From the NCBI RefSeq assembly GCF_022749515.1, contig NZ_CP094242.1:496001-560000 (forward strand): 64,000 nucleotides of DNA. The letters are read 5' to 3'. Within the stretch, counting starts at the first letter, position 1; the number at the start of each line of letters is the position of its first letter. A program made the translations under genes and the position numbers. Source of the stretch: Morococcus cerebrosus (GTDB lineage Bacteria > Pseudomonadota > Gammaproteobacteria > Burkholderiales > Neisseriaceae). The notes beneath the pieces were generated by a model. That model saw only the letters and a list, made by a program, of their open reading frames with translations. It was not told the DNA's origin and ran no database searches. This document shows positions 18,580 through 29,312 of this stretch, piece by piece.

Positions 18580-19356
18580 CGATTAAATATCTGGCTTTTG
18601 AAAAGTACGGTGCGGCGTAAAGTCATTCTGCATTTTCTAAAACAGCCTACATCAAATTTGAAAATCATCCCTACATAAAACCTGCTTTAAGGTATTAAGG
18701 AATAACAACGATGAAAACCGGAAGCCTCCAACAACACCCCCATCACAGTGCGCTCGTTTCAATGATTTGGAACATCGCTAACGGTCTGCGCGGAACTTAC
18801 CGCCCGCCTCAGTATCGCCGTGTGATGTTGCCTTTGATTGTGCTTGCCCGCTTTGATGCGATTTTGAGTAAACATGCAGATGCAATGAAGGCTTTATTTG
18901 ACGAGAATCAGGCGGAAGACGGAACAGTCAAGTTCCCACAAGTGTTGTTAGATAAAAAACTCACTGAGATTGTCGGTAAAGACCGCAAGCAAACGCTGTA
19001 TAACGTCAGCGGTTTCAACCTCGCCCGCCTGCTGGACGACCCCGACCATATCCGCGCGAATTTAATCCACTATATCAACGGCTTTTCTGCCAAAGCCAAA
19101 GATATTTTTGACAAATTCGAATTTGAAAAAGAAATCGACAAGCTGGATGAAGCCAATCGTCTGTATAAAGTCCTGCAAACCTTTGTCGGAGATTTGCAGT
19201 CGCACGGACTGACTTTGTCGCCGGATGTCATTTCCAACACGCAAATGGGCTATTTGTTTGAAGAATTGATTCGCAAGTTTAACGAGCAGGCCAATGAAGA
19301 AGCCGGGGATCACTTTACCCCGCGCGAAGTCATCCGCCTGATGGTCAATATCGCCT

Positions 19357-20436
19357 CTTGGATTCGGATTTCAAGTGCAACACTAGGGTACCAGTGGTTG
19401 GAACAGATTTAAGAATAAAACACTTGGCGTTTCGTAGCCAAGTGTTTTTCTCGGCCGGTGGTTCAACTCATCTTGAACCCTGCGTATCTCCCGATCGCTG
19501 ATGTTTCGGAAATCGGTTTGTTTGGGGAAATATTGCCGGATGAGTCCATTGGTGTTCTCATTCAGCCCTTTCTCCCAAGAATGGTAAGGGCGGCAAAAAT
19601 AGGTTTTCGCCTTCAAGGCTTTGGCTATTTTGGTGTGTTGGTAGAACTCTTTGCCGTTATCCATGGTGATGGTGTGGACTCTGGCTTTATATGCCTTTAA
19701 TACCCTAATGGCCGCCCGGGCAGTGTCTTCGGCTTTTAAGTTCTTTAATTTGCAGATGATGGTGTAGCGGGTAGTGCGTTCGACCAAGGTCAATAACGCG
19801 CTTTTCTGATTTTTGCCGACGATGGTGTCGGCCTCCCAATCGCCGATGCGGGTTTTCTGGTCGACGATAGCAGGTCGGTTCTCTATGCCGACGCGGTCGG
19901 GCACTTTGCCTCTGGTCCATGTGCTGCCGTAGCGTTTGCGGTAGGGTTTGCTGCATATTCTGAGATGTTGCCACAAAGTGCCGCCGTTGCTTTTGTCTTG
20001 GCGAAGGTAGCGGTAAATGGTGCTGTGATGGAGTGTGATCCCGTGGTGTTTATGCAGGTAGGCACATACTTGTTCGGGACTGAGTTTGCGGCGGATAAGG
20101 GTGTCGATGTGTTGAACCAGCTGCGAATCGAGCTTATAGGGTTTTCGCCGGTGCTGTTTGGTCAGCCGGCTTTGCTTCTGTGCTTTTTCGGCGCTGTATT
20201 GCTGTCCTTGGATGCAGTGCCGCTTGATTTCTCGGCTGATGGTGCTTTTGTGGCGGTTGAGCTGTTTGGCGATTTCGGCGATGGTGCAGTGGCGGGACAG
20301 GTATTGGATATGGTATCGTTCGTCTTGGGTCAGTTGTGTGTAGCTCATGGCAATCTTTCTTGCAGGAAAGGCCGTATGCTACCGCATACTGGCCTTTTTC
20401 TGTTATGGAAAGTTGCACTTCAAATGCGAATCCGCC
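19357..20436 (-). mobile_element. IS1655-like IS30-family element, copy 2
   Basis: 1080 bp, reverse orientation to copy 1. The plus strand starts CTTGGATTCGG and ends CGAATCCGCC. The target duplication is CCT (19354-19356 and 20437-20439). A handful of base differences separate it from copy 1, so the two did not arise by a very recent single event. Confidence 0.93.
19383..20348 (-). CDS. IS30-family transposase (IS1655), copy 2
   Basis: 321 residues, intact, same DDE triad as the copy at 1628-2593. It has Q164 and T192 where the first copy has R and V. Confidence 0.95.
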   Translation of the reverse strand: MSYTQLTQDERYHIQYLSRHCTIAEIAKQLNRHKSTISREIKRHCIQGQQYSAEKAQKQSRLTKQHRRKPYKLDSQLVQHIDTLIRRKLSPEQVCAYLHKHHGITLHHSTIYRYLRQDKSNGGTLWQHLRICSKPYRKRYGSTWTRGKVPDRVGIENRPAIVDQKTRIGDWEADTIVGKNQKSALLTLVERTTRYTIICKLKNLKAEDTARAAIRVLKAYKARVHTITMDNGKEFYQHTKIAKALKAKTYFCRPYHSWEKGLNENTNGLIRQYFPKQTDFRNISDREIRRVQDELNHRPRKTLGYETPSVLFLNLFQPLVP

Positions 20437-22082
20437 CCTTTGCAGAAGATCATCAAGAATTGTCCAAATCCGGCGTGTACTGTGAAATTTATGACCCGAC
20501 CTGCGGTACGGGCGGCATGCTTTCCGAATCTGAAAAAGCCTTGAAAGGATTCAATCAAAAAATCCATCTGGGCTTATACGGGCAAGAATATAACAACGAA
20601 TCCTATGCCATTTGCTGCGCCGATTTATTGATTAAAGACGAACCCGCCGAAAACATCATTTTCGGCGATACCTTGGGGGTAAAAAACGCCAAAGACAAAG
20701 GAAACGGCTTTACCCCGCATGACGGACACCCAAGCAAACGCTTTGATTATATGTTTGCGAATCCGCCTTTTGGGGTGGAATGGAAAATCCAAGAAGATTA
20801 CGTCAAAGAAGAATACGCAGATAAAGGCTTCAATGGACGTTTCGGCGCAGGTCTGCCGCGTATCAACGACGGCTCGCTCCTCTTTTTGCAACACATGATC
20901 AGCAAAATGAAGCAGCCTGAAAAAGACGGTCAAGGCTCGCGCATTGCCGTGGTGTTTAACGGCTCGCCGCTGTTTACCGGCGATGCAGGCAGCGGAGAAA
21001 GCAATATCCGCCGTTATGTGATTGAAAACGACCTGCTTGAAGCCGTTATCGCGCTGCCGGATCAAATGTTTTACAACACCGGCATTTATACCTACATTTG
21101 GATTTTATCGAATAAGAAAAGTGCCAAACGGCAAGGCAAAGTACAGTTGATTAACGCCACGCAGTATTATCAAAAAATGCAAAAATCGCTCGGCAACAAG
21201 CGCAACGAATTGTCAGAAAAGCATATTGCCGACATTACCAAACTGTATGCCGATTTTGCCGAAACCAAAGACAGCAAGATTTTCAACAACCAAGATTTCG
21301 CCTATTTGAAAATCACGGTAGAACGCCCCTTGCGCCTGAATTTCCAAGCCGGCGCAGAACGCATTGAAAAACTGTGGGAACAAGCCGCCTTTGCGAATTT
21401 GGCGAAAAGCAAAAAAATCAAAGACGAAGCGCAAATCAAAGCCGATGAAGAGCGTGGCGAAGCACAACAACAAGCCATTATTGACGCATTGAGCGGATTG
21501 GATGACACACTTTATACAAACCGCAACGCCTTTTTAAAAGTATTGAATCCCGCGTTAAAAGCCTTGGATTTCACCATCGGCGCACCGCTGAAAAAAGCCA
21601 TTTTGGACGCATTGAGCGAGCGCGACCCAACCGCTGATATTTGCACAGACAGCAAAGGCAATAAAGAAGCCGATTCACAACTGCGCGATACCGAACTGGT
21701 ACCGATGCCGTCTGAAATCCTATTCCCATTAAGTTTGGGCTATGACAACGAAACGAATTTGGACGAATTATTGACTGCACTCCGTCCGACGATAGAAGCC
21801 TATATGCAAGCCGAAGTCTTGCCGCATGTGCCTGATGCGTGGGTGGATGAGGGCAAAACCAAGCTCGGCTTTGAAATTCCGATAAACCGCCATTTTTATG
21901 AATACCAGCCGCCGCGTGATTTAGCGGTTATCAAAGCCGAAATCAACGCTCTGGAGCAGGAAATCATACAAATGCTCGGCAATTTGCAATAACAGGCGGA
22001 CGGGATTTTTCTGAAATGGTCGCAATACCATCGCAGGATAAGCAGAAACATCTCTGCGACGGTATTAAAAACGAGATTAAAA

Positions 22083-23369
22083 ATGAACAGATATGAGAGC
22101 TATAAAGACAGCGGTATTCCTTGGTTGGGGGAAGTGCCAGCGCATTGGGAAGTAAAGCGATTAAGATTTACAGTAAACTTAAATCCAGTTAAATCAGAAC
22201 TTGATATTCCCGAAGATACTTTAGTTTCATTTATCCCTATGGAAGCGGTTAATTTTGATAAGAATTTAACGTTAACTGAAGAAAGAAATCTTGATGAAGT
22301 ATATAAAGGATACACCTATTTTAAAAATGGCGATGTTGTTTTAGCAAAAATAACACCATGTTTTGAAAATGGAAAGTCTGCTATTGCTCAAAATCTAACA
22401 AATGGAATTGCCTTTGGAACAACAGAATTACACGTTTTAAGATCTCAAAATTCTATAAATAATCACTTTTTGTATTATTTAATTAAATCCGATTCTTTTA
22501 TGAAAATTGGTGAATCTGAAATGTACGGTGCTGGTGGTCAAAAGCGCATTCCTGAAGAATTTATCAAAAACTTTTTTATTGGTTTACCTCCATATTACGA
22601 ACAAACCGCCATCGCCCACTACCTAGATACTAAGCTCGGTGAAATCGATGTGCTGATTGATAAGCAACAAACCCTGCTCGAAAAACTCGCAGAACAGCGC
22701 ACCGCCGTGATTACCCATGCCGTAACCAAAGGCTTAAACCCTACAGCCCCGATGAAAAATAGCGGCGTGGAATGGTTGGGGGATGTACCAGCGCATTGGG
22801 AAGTTAAGCGTTTGAAGTTTTCAGTTAGAAATATTTCACAAAAAGTAGAATCTCAAACAAGTGATTTAAGATATTTTGGTTTGGAGAACATCGAATCATT
22901 CACGGGAAGATTAATATTAAATATTGAGTTAGAAAGTGAAGGAATTGCTAATAAGTTTCAAGAAAATGATGTGCTATTTGGTAAGTTACGACCTTATTTG
23001 GCAAAAGTGCATCTAGCTACACAAAACGGTTTAGTTTCAACAGAGACATTAGTCTTTAGGGCAAAAAAAGCAATTAACCCCAAATTTTTATTCTACTTTT
23101 GCGTATCTAAAGATTTTATTGACGCAGTCAATGGTACAACTTTTGGTTCTAAAATGCCTAGAGCAAATTGGGAGGACATCGGTAATTTTAAGATGTTGAT
23201 TCCATCACTAGAAGAACAGGCAATTATTATTGACTACCTTAACCAAGAAACCGCCAAAATCGACCGCTTGTGTGAAACGGTCAATCAAACCATAGGTCGT
23301 CTGAAAGAATACCGCACCGCGCTGATTACTCAGGCGGTAACCGGGAAAATAAAAGTAACCGATGAATAA
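22083..23369 (+). CDS. hsdS: Type I restriction-modification specificity subunit
   Basis: 428 residues. HsdS sets the DNA target through two target-recognition domains. Two conserved starts, SGIPWLGEVPAHWEVKRL (about 11-28) and SGVEWLGDVPAHWEVKRL (about 224-241), open TRD1 and TRD2. Conserved helical spacers follow each: about 172-215 (EQTAIAHYLDTKLGEID) and 378-428. The TRDs are much more AT-rich than their flanks, a usual sign of TRD exchange. The frame is intact and lies 90 bases after hsdM. A DUS occurs near 23294. Confidence 0.94.
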   Translation: MNRYESYKDSGIPWLGEVPAHWEVKRLRFTVNLNPVKSELDIPEDTLVSFIPMEAVNFDKNLTLTEERNLDEVYKGYTYFKNGDVVLAKITPCFENGKSAIAQNLTNGIAFGTTELHVLRSQNSINNHFLYYLIKSDSFMKIGESEMYGAGGQKRIPEEFIKNFFIGLPPYYEQTAIAHYLDTKLGEIDVLIDKQQTLLEKLAEQRTAVITHAVTKGLNPTAPMKNSGVEWLGDVPAHWEVKRLKFSVRNISQKVESQTSDLRYFGLENIESFTGRLILNIELESEGIANKFQENDVLFGKLRPYLAKVHLATQNGLVSTETLVFRAKKAINPKFLFYFCVSKDFIDAVNGTTFGSKMPRANWEDIGNFKMLIPSLEEQAIIIDYLNQETAKIDRLCETVNQTIGRLKEYRTALITQAVTGKIKVTDE

Positions 23370-23424
23370 AGGGCAGGGGGGGGATTTAAGCCCATCTTGC
23401 AATCAATGAAATAGGAGCAAATGG

Positions 23425-26400
23425 ATGCATACCGAACCATACTTTGAAAATGAAATTGAATACAGCCTATTAACGGAAGGCGGTTACCAAAAAGGCTTGG
23501 CAGAAGATTATGAAAAATCAACCGCACTTTTTCCTGCCGATGCCGTGGCATTTATTCAGACGACCCAACCGAAACTATGGGCGTATTTGGAAATGTCGCG
23601 TAAAGATAAGGCGAAAGACGAGCTGATCAAAGCGTTAAATCAAGAATTGAACATTAAAGGCAGCCTGCATGTGCTGCGCAATGGTTTCCGTGTGGCAAAC
23701 CGTACGGCAAAAATGGCATATTTCGCCCCCAATTCCACTTTAAATGAAACCACGCAGCAGCAATACGATGCCAATATCGTCAAAATTACCCGCCAAGTGA
23801 TTACCGAATGTAACGAGCGGATTGATATGGTGGTATCGGTAAACGGTATTCCTGTTATCACCATCGAATTAAAAAACGAAATGTCGGCAACCGGCTGGAC
23901 GGTGGAAGATGCGATGCGCCAATACCGTCAAGATCGGAATCCGCAGGGCAAATTATTTGAATTTAAAAAACGTGCGTTGGTGCATTTTGCGGTGGATACG
24001 CAAGAAGTGCATATGACCACCAAGCTGGAAGGAGAAGGTACGCGCTTTTTGCCGTTTAACCGCGGTTTTAATGATGGTAAAGGCAATCCGCCGGTTGAAA
24101 ACGATGTGCGTACGGCGTATTTGTGGCGCGAGGTGTTGCGTAAAGACAGCTTAATGGAATTGATTGGGCGCTTTTTGCATTTGAGCCGTGAAGAACGAAA
24201 AGTCCGCCTGAATTCGGGTTTCCGCTATATCACAACCGAGAGCATGATTTTTCCGCGTTTCCATCAGCTTGATGCGGTAAGGAAATTGATTGCCCACACT
24301 AAAGCGCACGGCGCGGGCAGAAATTATCTGATTCAGCATTCGGCAGGCTCGGGTAAATCCAATACGATTGCTTGGCTAGCGCATCATTTGGCTTCTTTGC
24401 ATAATGCCGCCGATGAAAAAATCTTTAACTCGGTGATTATCGTTACCGACCGCGTGGTGTTGGACAGACAGTTGCAAGAAACGGTGGCGCAATTTGAACA
24501 AACCGATGGCGTGGTGCAGAAAATTGATAGGGATACCCACCAGCTTACCGCCGCGCTTGCAGCAAATGTGCCGATTATCATCACGACGATTCAAAAATTC
24601 CCTTATGTAATGCACAGTATCCAAACCAAAGCAAAACATGGCGAACACATTTCGCTTGATACCGAAGGCAAACGCTTTGCGGTCATCGTGGATGAAGCGC
24701 ACAGTTCGCAAACGGGCGAGACGGCAAGCGAGTTGCGCCAGGTGTTGAACAAAAGCGGGATTGAAGCGGCGATTGCGGCTGAGTTTTTAGATTTGGAAGA
24801 TGACGAGCTGCCTGAAGATATTGAAACGCAAAAAAATATCCTGCGCGAACAGTTCAAACGCAGCCGCCAAGATAATTTGAGCTTTTTTGCTTTCACCGCT
24901 ACGCCAAAATGGAAAACGTTGGCGTTGTTTGACGAACCGAACGAGCAAGGCAAAACGCCGTTTCATAGCTACGCCATGAAACAGGCGATTGAAGAAAGCT
25001 TTATTTTGGATGTGTTGGCAAACTATACGACCTATAAACAATATTTCCGTTTATTGAGTACGGCAGATAGCCATATCGAATTACCGAAGCACAAAGCCAA
25101 AAAAGAGCTGATGCGGTTTGTGAATTTACATCCGAGCGTAATCAGTCAAAAGGTGGAAATCATTATCGAGCATTTTCAGTCGGTTACTCGCCATAAGATT
25201 GGCGGCTATGCTAAAGCGATGGTGGTTACGGGTTCGCGTGAAGCTGCGGTACGCTATAAATTGGCATTTGATGAGTATATTGCCGAAAAAGGGTATGAAG
25301 GGATCAAATCACTGGTGGCATTTTCAGGCAAAGTAATTCTGCCGGAACAAACCGAAAAAGAATATTCCGAACCCGGCATGAATGGCGGCATTAAGGAAAC
25401 GGAGTTGCCGGAACAGTTTGACAGCGATAATTATCAAGTGCTTTTGGTGGCGGATAAATATCAAACCGGTTTTGACCAGCCGTTGTTGCATACCATGTTT
25501 GTCGATAAAGTGCTGTCGGGTGTGCAGGCGGTGCAGACGCTGTCTCGTTTAAACCGTACGGCAAAAGGCAAGGAAGATACGTTTGTACTGGATTTTGTCA
25601 ATGACCGTGAAGACATTTATGCCGCTTTCAAACCGTATTATCAACGGACAGAGTTGGGCGAGATTCCGGATGATGAGAAGTTGGCAAGTTTAGGCAATAC
25701 ACTGGATGAGTGGAAGATTTATACACAAAATGATATTGATGAATTTGCCGGCGTTTGGTTCGGCGGCGGTACTACACCAACCCATAGCGAACATAAAAAG
25801 CTCAATGCGATCATCGATAAAGCGATTGAAAAATATCTGCATATTTCAGACGAACCCGAGCATAATGAAGAGCAACAAAAACTCTTTAAAAGCCAGCTGC
25901 AAAGTTATTTGAATCTTTATTTGTTTGTTTCACAAATTTTGCCGTATGCCGATTCTATTCATGAGAAACGCTATGTTTATCTCAAAGCTTTGATGATGAA
26001 GCTGCCGCGCGGCAAACAAAGCGAAAAATTGGATTTGTCTAAAATGGCAATTTTGCAATATTACCGTTTGCAGCAAATCGGCGAAGGCTCAATCAAATTG
26101 AACGAAGGCGAAGCAGAGCCGCAAAAAGGTTCAACTGATGTAGGTACGGGACAAGTCAGCCTGACCGAAGAGCTGGATAAGCTGATTAAAGAGTTGAATG
26201 AAACATTTACGACCGAGTTTACATTGGCAGATCAGCTGTTTTTCGAGTCTGTCGAAAAATTTGCGCGCGAAAATCCGGATATTGTCGATGCAGCCAATAA
26301 CAATCCTTTACCATCTTTCATGAATTATTTCAATACACAGGTTGATGATTTGTTGGTCGGATTGTTTGAGCAGTTTGGAGAGAGCGTTTCTAAAGTTTTG

Positions 26401-26478
26401 AATAATCCTCAAATCAAAAACAAAGTCTGCCGCCGATTGGCGAAGCAGATTTATGATAATGTCCATTTGGAAAAATAG
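23425..26478 (+). CDS. hsdR: Type I restriction endonuclease subunit R
   Basis: 1017 residues. The N-terminal nuclease domain has GIPVITIELKN (about 142-152), the PD-(E)xK core. The translocase follows, with Walker A HSAGSGKSN (about 305), VDEAHSSQTGE (about 421), FFAFTATPK (about 490) and a helicase C lobe (LLVADKYQTGFDQP). HsdR cuts only in complex with HsdM2-HsdS, so the broken hsdM should silence restriction without poisoning the cell. AGGAG lies seven bases before the ATG. Confidence 0.95.
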   Translation: MHTEPYFENEIEYSLLTEGGYQKGLAEDYEKSTALFPADAVAFIQTTQPKLWAYLEMSRKDKAKDELIKALNQELNIKGSLHVLRNGFRVANRTAKMAYFAPNSTLNETTQQQYDANIVKITRQVITECNERIDMVVSVNGIPVITIELKNEMSATGWTVEDAMRQYRQDRNPQGKLFEFKKRALVHFAVDTQEVHMTTKLEGEGTRFLPFNRGFNDGKGNPPVENDVRTAYLWREVLRKDSLMELIGRFLHLSREERKVRLNSGFRYITTESMIFPRFHQLDAVRKLIAHTKAHGAGRNYLIQHSAGSGKSNTIAWLAHHLASLHNAADEKIFNSVIIVTDRVVLDRQLQETVAQFEQTDGVVQKIDRDTHQLTAALAANVPIIITTIQKFPYVMHSIQTKAKHGEHISLDTEGKRFAVIVDEAHSSQTGETASELRQVLNKSGIEAAIAAEFLDLEDDELPEDIETQKNILREQFKRSRQDNLSFFAFTATPKWKTLALFDEPNEQGKTPFHSYAMKQAIEESFILDVLANYTTYKQYFRLLSTADSHIELPKHKAKKELMRFVNLHPSVISQKVEIIIEHFQSVTRHKIGGYAKAMVVTGSREAAVRYKLAFDEYIAEKGYEGIKSLVAFSGKVILPEQTEKEYSEPGMNGGIKETELPEQFDSDNYQVLLVADKYQTGFDQPLLHTMFVDKVLSGVQAVQTLSRLNRTAKGKEDTFVLDFVNDREDIYAAFKPYYQRTELGEIPDDEKLASLGNTLDEWKIYTQNDIDEFAGVWFGGGTTPTHSEHKKLNAIIDKAIEKYLHISDEPEHNEEQQKLFKSQLQSYLNLYLFVSQILPYADSIHEKRYVYLKALMMKLPRGKQSEKLDLSKMAILQYYRLQQIGEGSIKLNEGEAEPQKGSTDVGTGQVSLTEELDKLIKELNETFTTEFTLADQLFFESVEKFARENPDIVDAANNNPLPSFMNYFNTQVDDLLVGLFEQFGESVSKVLNNPQIKNKVCRRLAKQIYDNVHLEK

Positions 26479-26486
26479 TTTGTTTT

Positions 26487-26510
26487 AAAGTCGTCTGAAA
26501 AGACGGCTTT
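26487..26510 (+). terminator. Terminator after hsdR
   Basis: AAAGTCGTCT-GAAA-AGACGGCTTT, a 10-bp stem using half a DUS, followed by an A/T-rich stretch. Confidence 0.65.
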
Positions 26511-26698
26511 ATTTATTTTCTGAGGAATGTTTGCTATTAATGAAGTTTCATTTTACTTTTCAGACGACCTTCTTCCAAATCCAAACAAATCAATCCATTC
26601 CATCTATTCCCCCTCTAAATATCATCCGTGCAAGCAACAATCGGTGCAATCGGTTAAAATGGGTCGTCTGAAATTTGTTTGACCGAATTGAGAAAACC

Positions 26699-28375
<1,677 letters not shown>

Positions 28376-28387
28376 TAGGAAAATAAG

Positions 28388-28434
28388 AAAACGTCGTCTG
28401 AAAACTTGAAAAAGGGTTTTCAGACGACGTTTTT
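28388..28434. terminator. Bidirectional DUS terminator, ettA / SIMPL gene
   Basis: AAAACGTCGTCTGAAAAC and its reverse complement pair between two convergent genes, with T runs both ways. The DUS carries ACGTCGTC instead of AGGTCGTC. Confidence 0.8.
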
Positions 28435-28448
28435 GTTGGAGGAGCGTT

Positions 28449-29174
28449 TTACATTTGCACCGAGCCGTTGACTGTGATGCTGATTTCTTCTGAGCCGGGA
28501 GAAGGGGCTTGGATAGCGTTGTTTTCGTCGCTTGCCGAACGCTTGAACATGGCAGCTTCGGCATTCATCATTTTGGCGCGGGCGAAACCGTTGTCTATGG
28601 AACGGTTGCCGATGTGGCCTAAATTGAGTTTGACGATTTTGTAGTTGGAAAAACCGAGCGTTTTCGCCAAGTCTTGCGCGCGGTCTTTGAAGCGCAGGAT
28701 GGCGGCTTTGCTGACTTGATCGACGGCGGCTTCGCGTTTTTCTTTGGATATGCTGAAGCCGATGCGGTTGAGCGTGGCAGTTTGCAGCGTTTCGTCAATC
28801 AGGCGGTTGATTGCGTCAAAGTCTTTGCTTTCGACTTTGAACACGGCTTCTTCTTCCCAGCCTGTTTGGATGCGTTTGCCGTTGTTGTTGTATTCATAGC
28901 GCGGGCTGGCGCTGCGGTTGAGGATTTCGGTTTGGAGTTTGTTGTTTTGTACGGCTTTGTTGAAGTCGTTGAATTTTTTCTGAAACGCTTTGTTCACCGT
29001 AGCGCGGTCTTTGCCTTCGGAAGCAATGCTGAAGTAGGCGGTCATGGTGTCGCGGGTTATTTCGAGATTGGCAGATTCGGCAAATTCGACGATGTTGTAA
29101 TGAAGGGTGTCGGTTTCGGCTGCGGCGGGCAGGGCGGTTGCGAGCACGAGGGCGGCAAGGATGGGGCGTAACAT
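28449..29174 (-). CDS. SIMPL-domain (DUF541) periplasmic protein
   Basis: 241 residues with a signal peptide (about 1-19, cut after AAAE). The rest is a SIMPL domain: LHYNIVEFAESANLEI at the start, EITRDTMTAYFSI, and the repeated alpha/beta pattern, ending EEISITVNGSVQM. Members are periplasmic and often linked to oxidative stress, but no enzyme activity is established. AGGAAAA precedes the ATG. Convergent with ettA. Confidence 0.87.
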   Translation of the reverse strand: MLRPILAALVLATALPAAAETDTLHYNIVEFAESANLEITRDTMTAYFSIASEGKDRATVNKAFQKKFNDFNKAVQNNKLQTEILNRSASPRYEYNNNGKRIQTGWEEEAVFKVESKDFDAINRLIDETLQTATLNRIGFSISKEKREAAVDQVSKAAILRFKDRAQDLAKTLGFSNYKIVKLNLGHIGNRSIDNGFARAKMMNAEAAMFKRSASDENNAIQAPSPGSEEISITVNGSVQM

Positions 29175-29226
29175 GGATTTTCCTTTTGGTATTGTATGTG
29201 GAAACGGATGATATTGGATGATTTGT

Positions 29227-29308
29227 GTCAGGTCGTCTGAAAGCGCGGCTTCAATGAAGTTGAAAAAGGTTCTGACTTTGCTGCAACAGGTTTCAGACGA
29301 CCTTTGAC
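29227..29308 (-). terminator. DUS-bounded long hairpin after trkA
   Basis: DUS arms at about 29230-29243 and 29290-29306 face each other across a 46-base loop, just after the trkA stop on the minus strand. Confidence 0.55.
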
Positions 29309-29312
29309 GGTG

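Larger units (their letters stand above)
18711..21992 (+). pseudogene. hsdM: Type I DNA methyltransferase subunit, split by IS1655
   Basis: HsdM methylates adenine and, with HsdS, guides HsdR. The gene is broken at 19356 by an IS1655 copy. Joining 18711-19356 to 20440-21992 (one CCT kept) restores a single frame of 732 codons. The 5' part (about 215 codons) holds the N-terminal helical domain and FTPREVIRLMV. The 3' part holds SAM motif I DPTCGTGG (about 234-241) and catalytic NPPF (about 322), plus a long C-terminal extension. No single product carries both, so the subunit should be inactive. A frame running out of the IS antisense strand into the 3' part is an artefact. An ATGCCGTCTGAAA DUS lies at 21705. 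Confidence 0.9.

Noticed and set aside
19965..21992. 675-codon frame that looks like a complete gene fused to the hsdM 3' part
   Set aside because: Its first 150 or so codons are the antisense strand of the IS1655 transposase; only the rest is hsdM. It lacks a Shine-Dalgarno and the HsdM N-terminus.
18711..26478. Prophage or integrative island around the hsd genes
   Set aside because: No integrase, phage genes, tRNA or direct-repeat attachment sites were seen; only the R-M genes and an IS.
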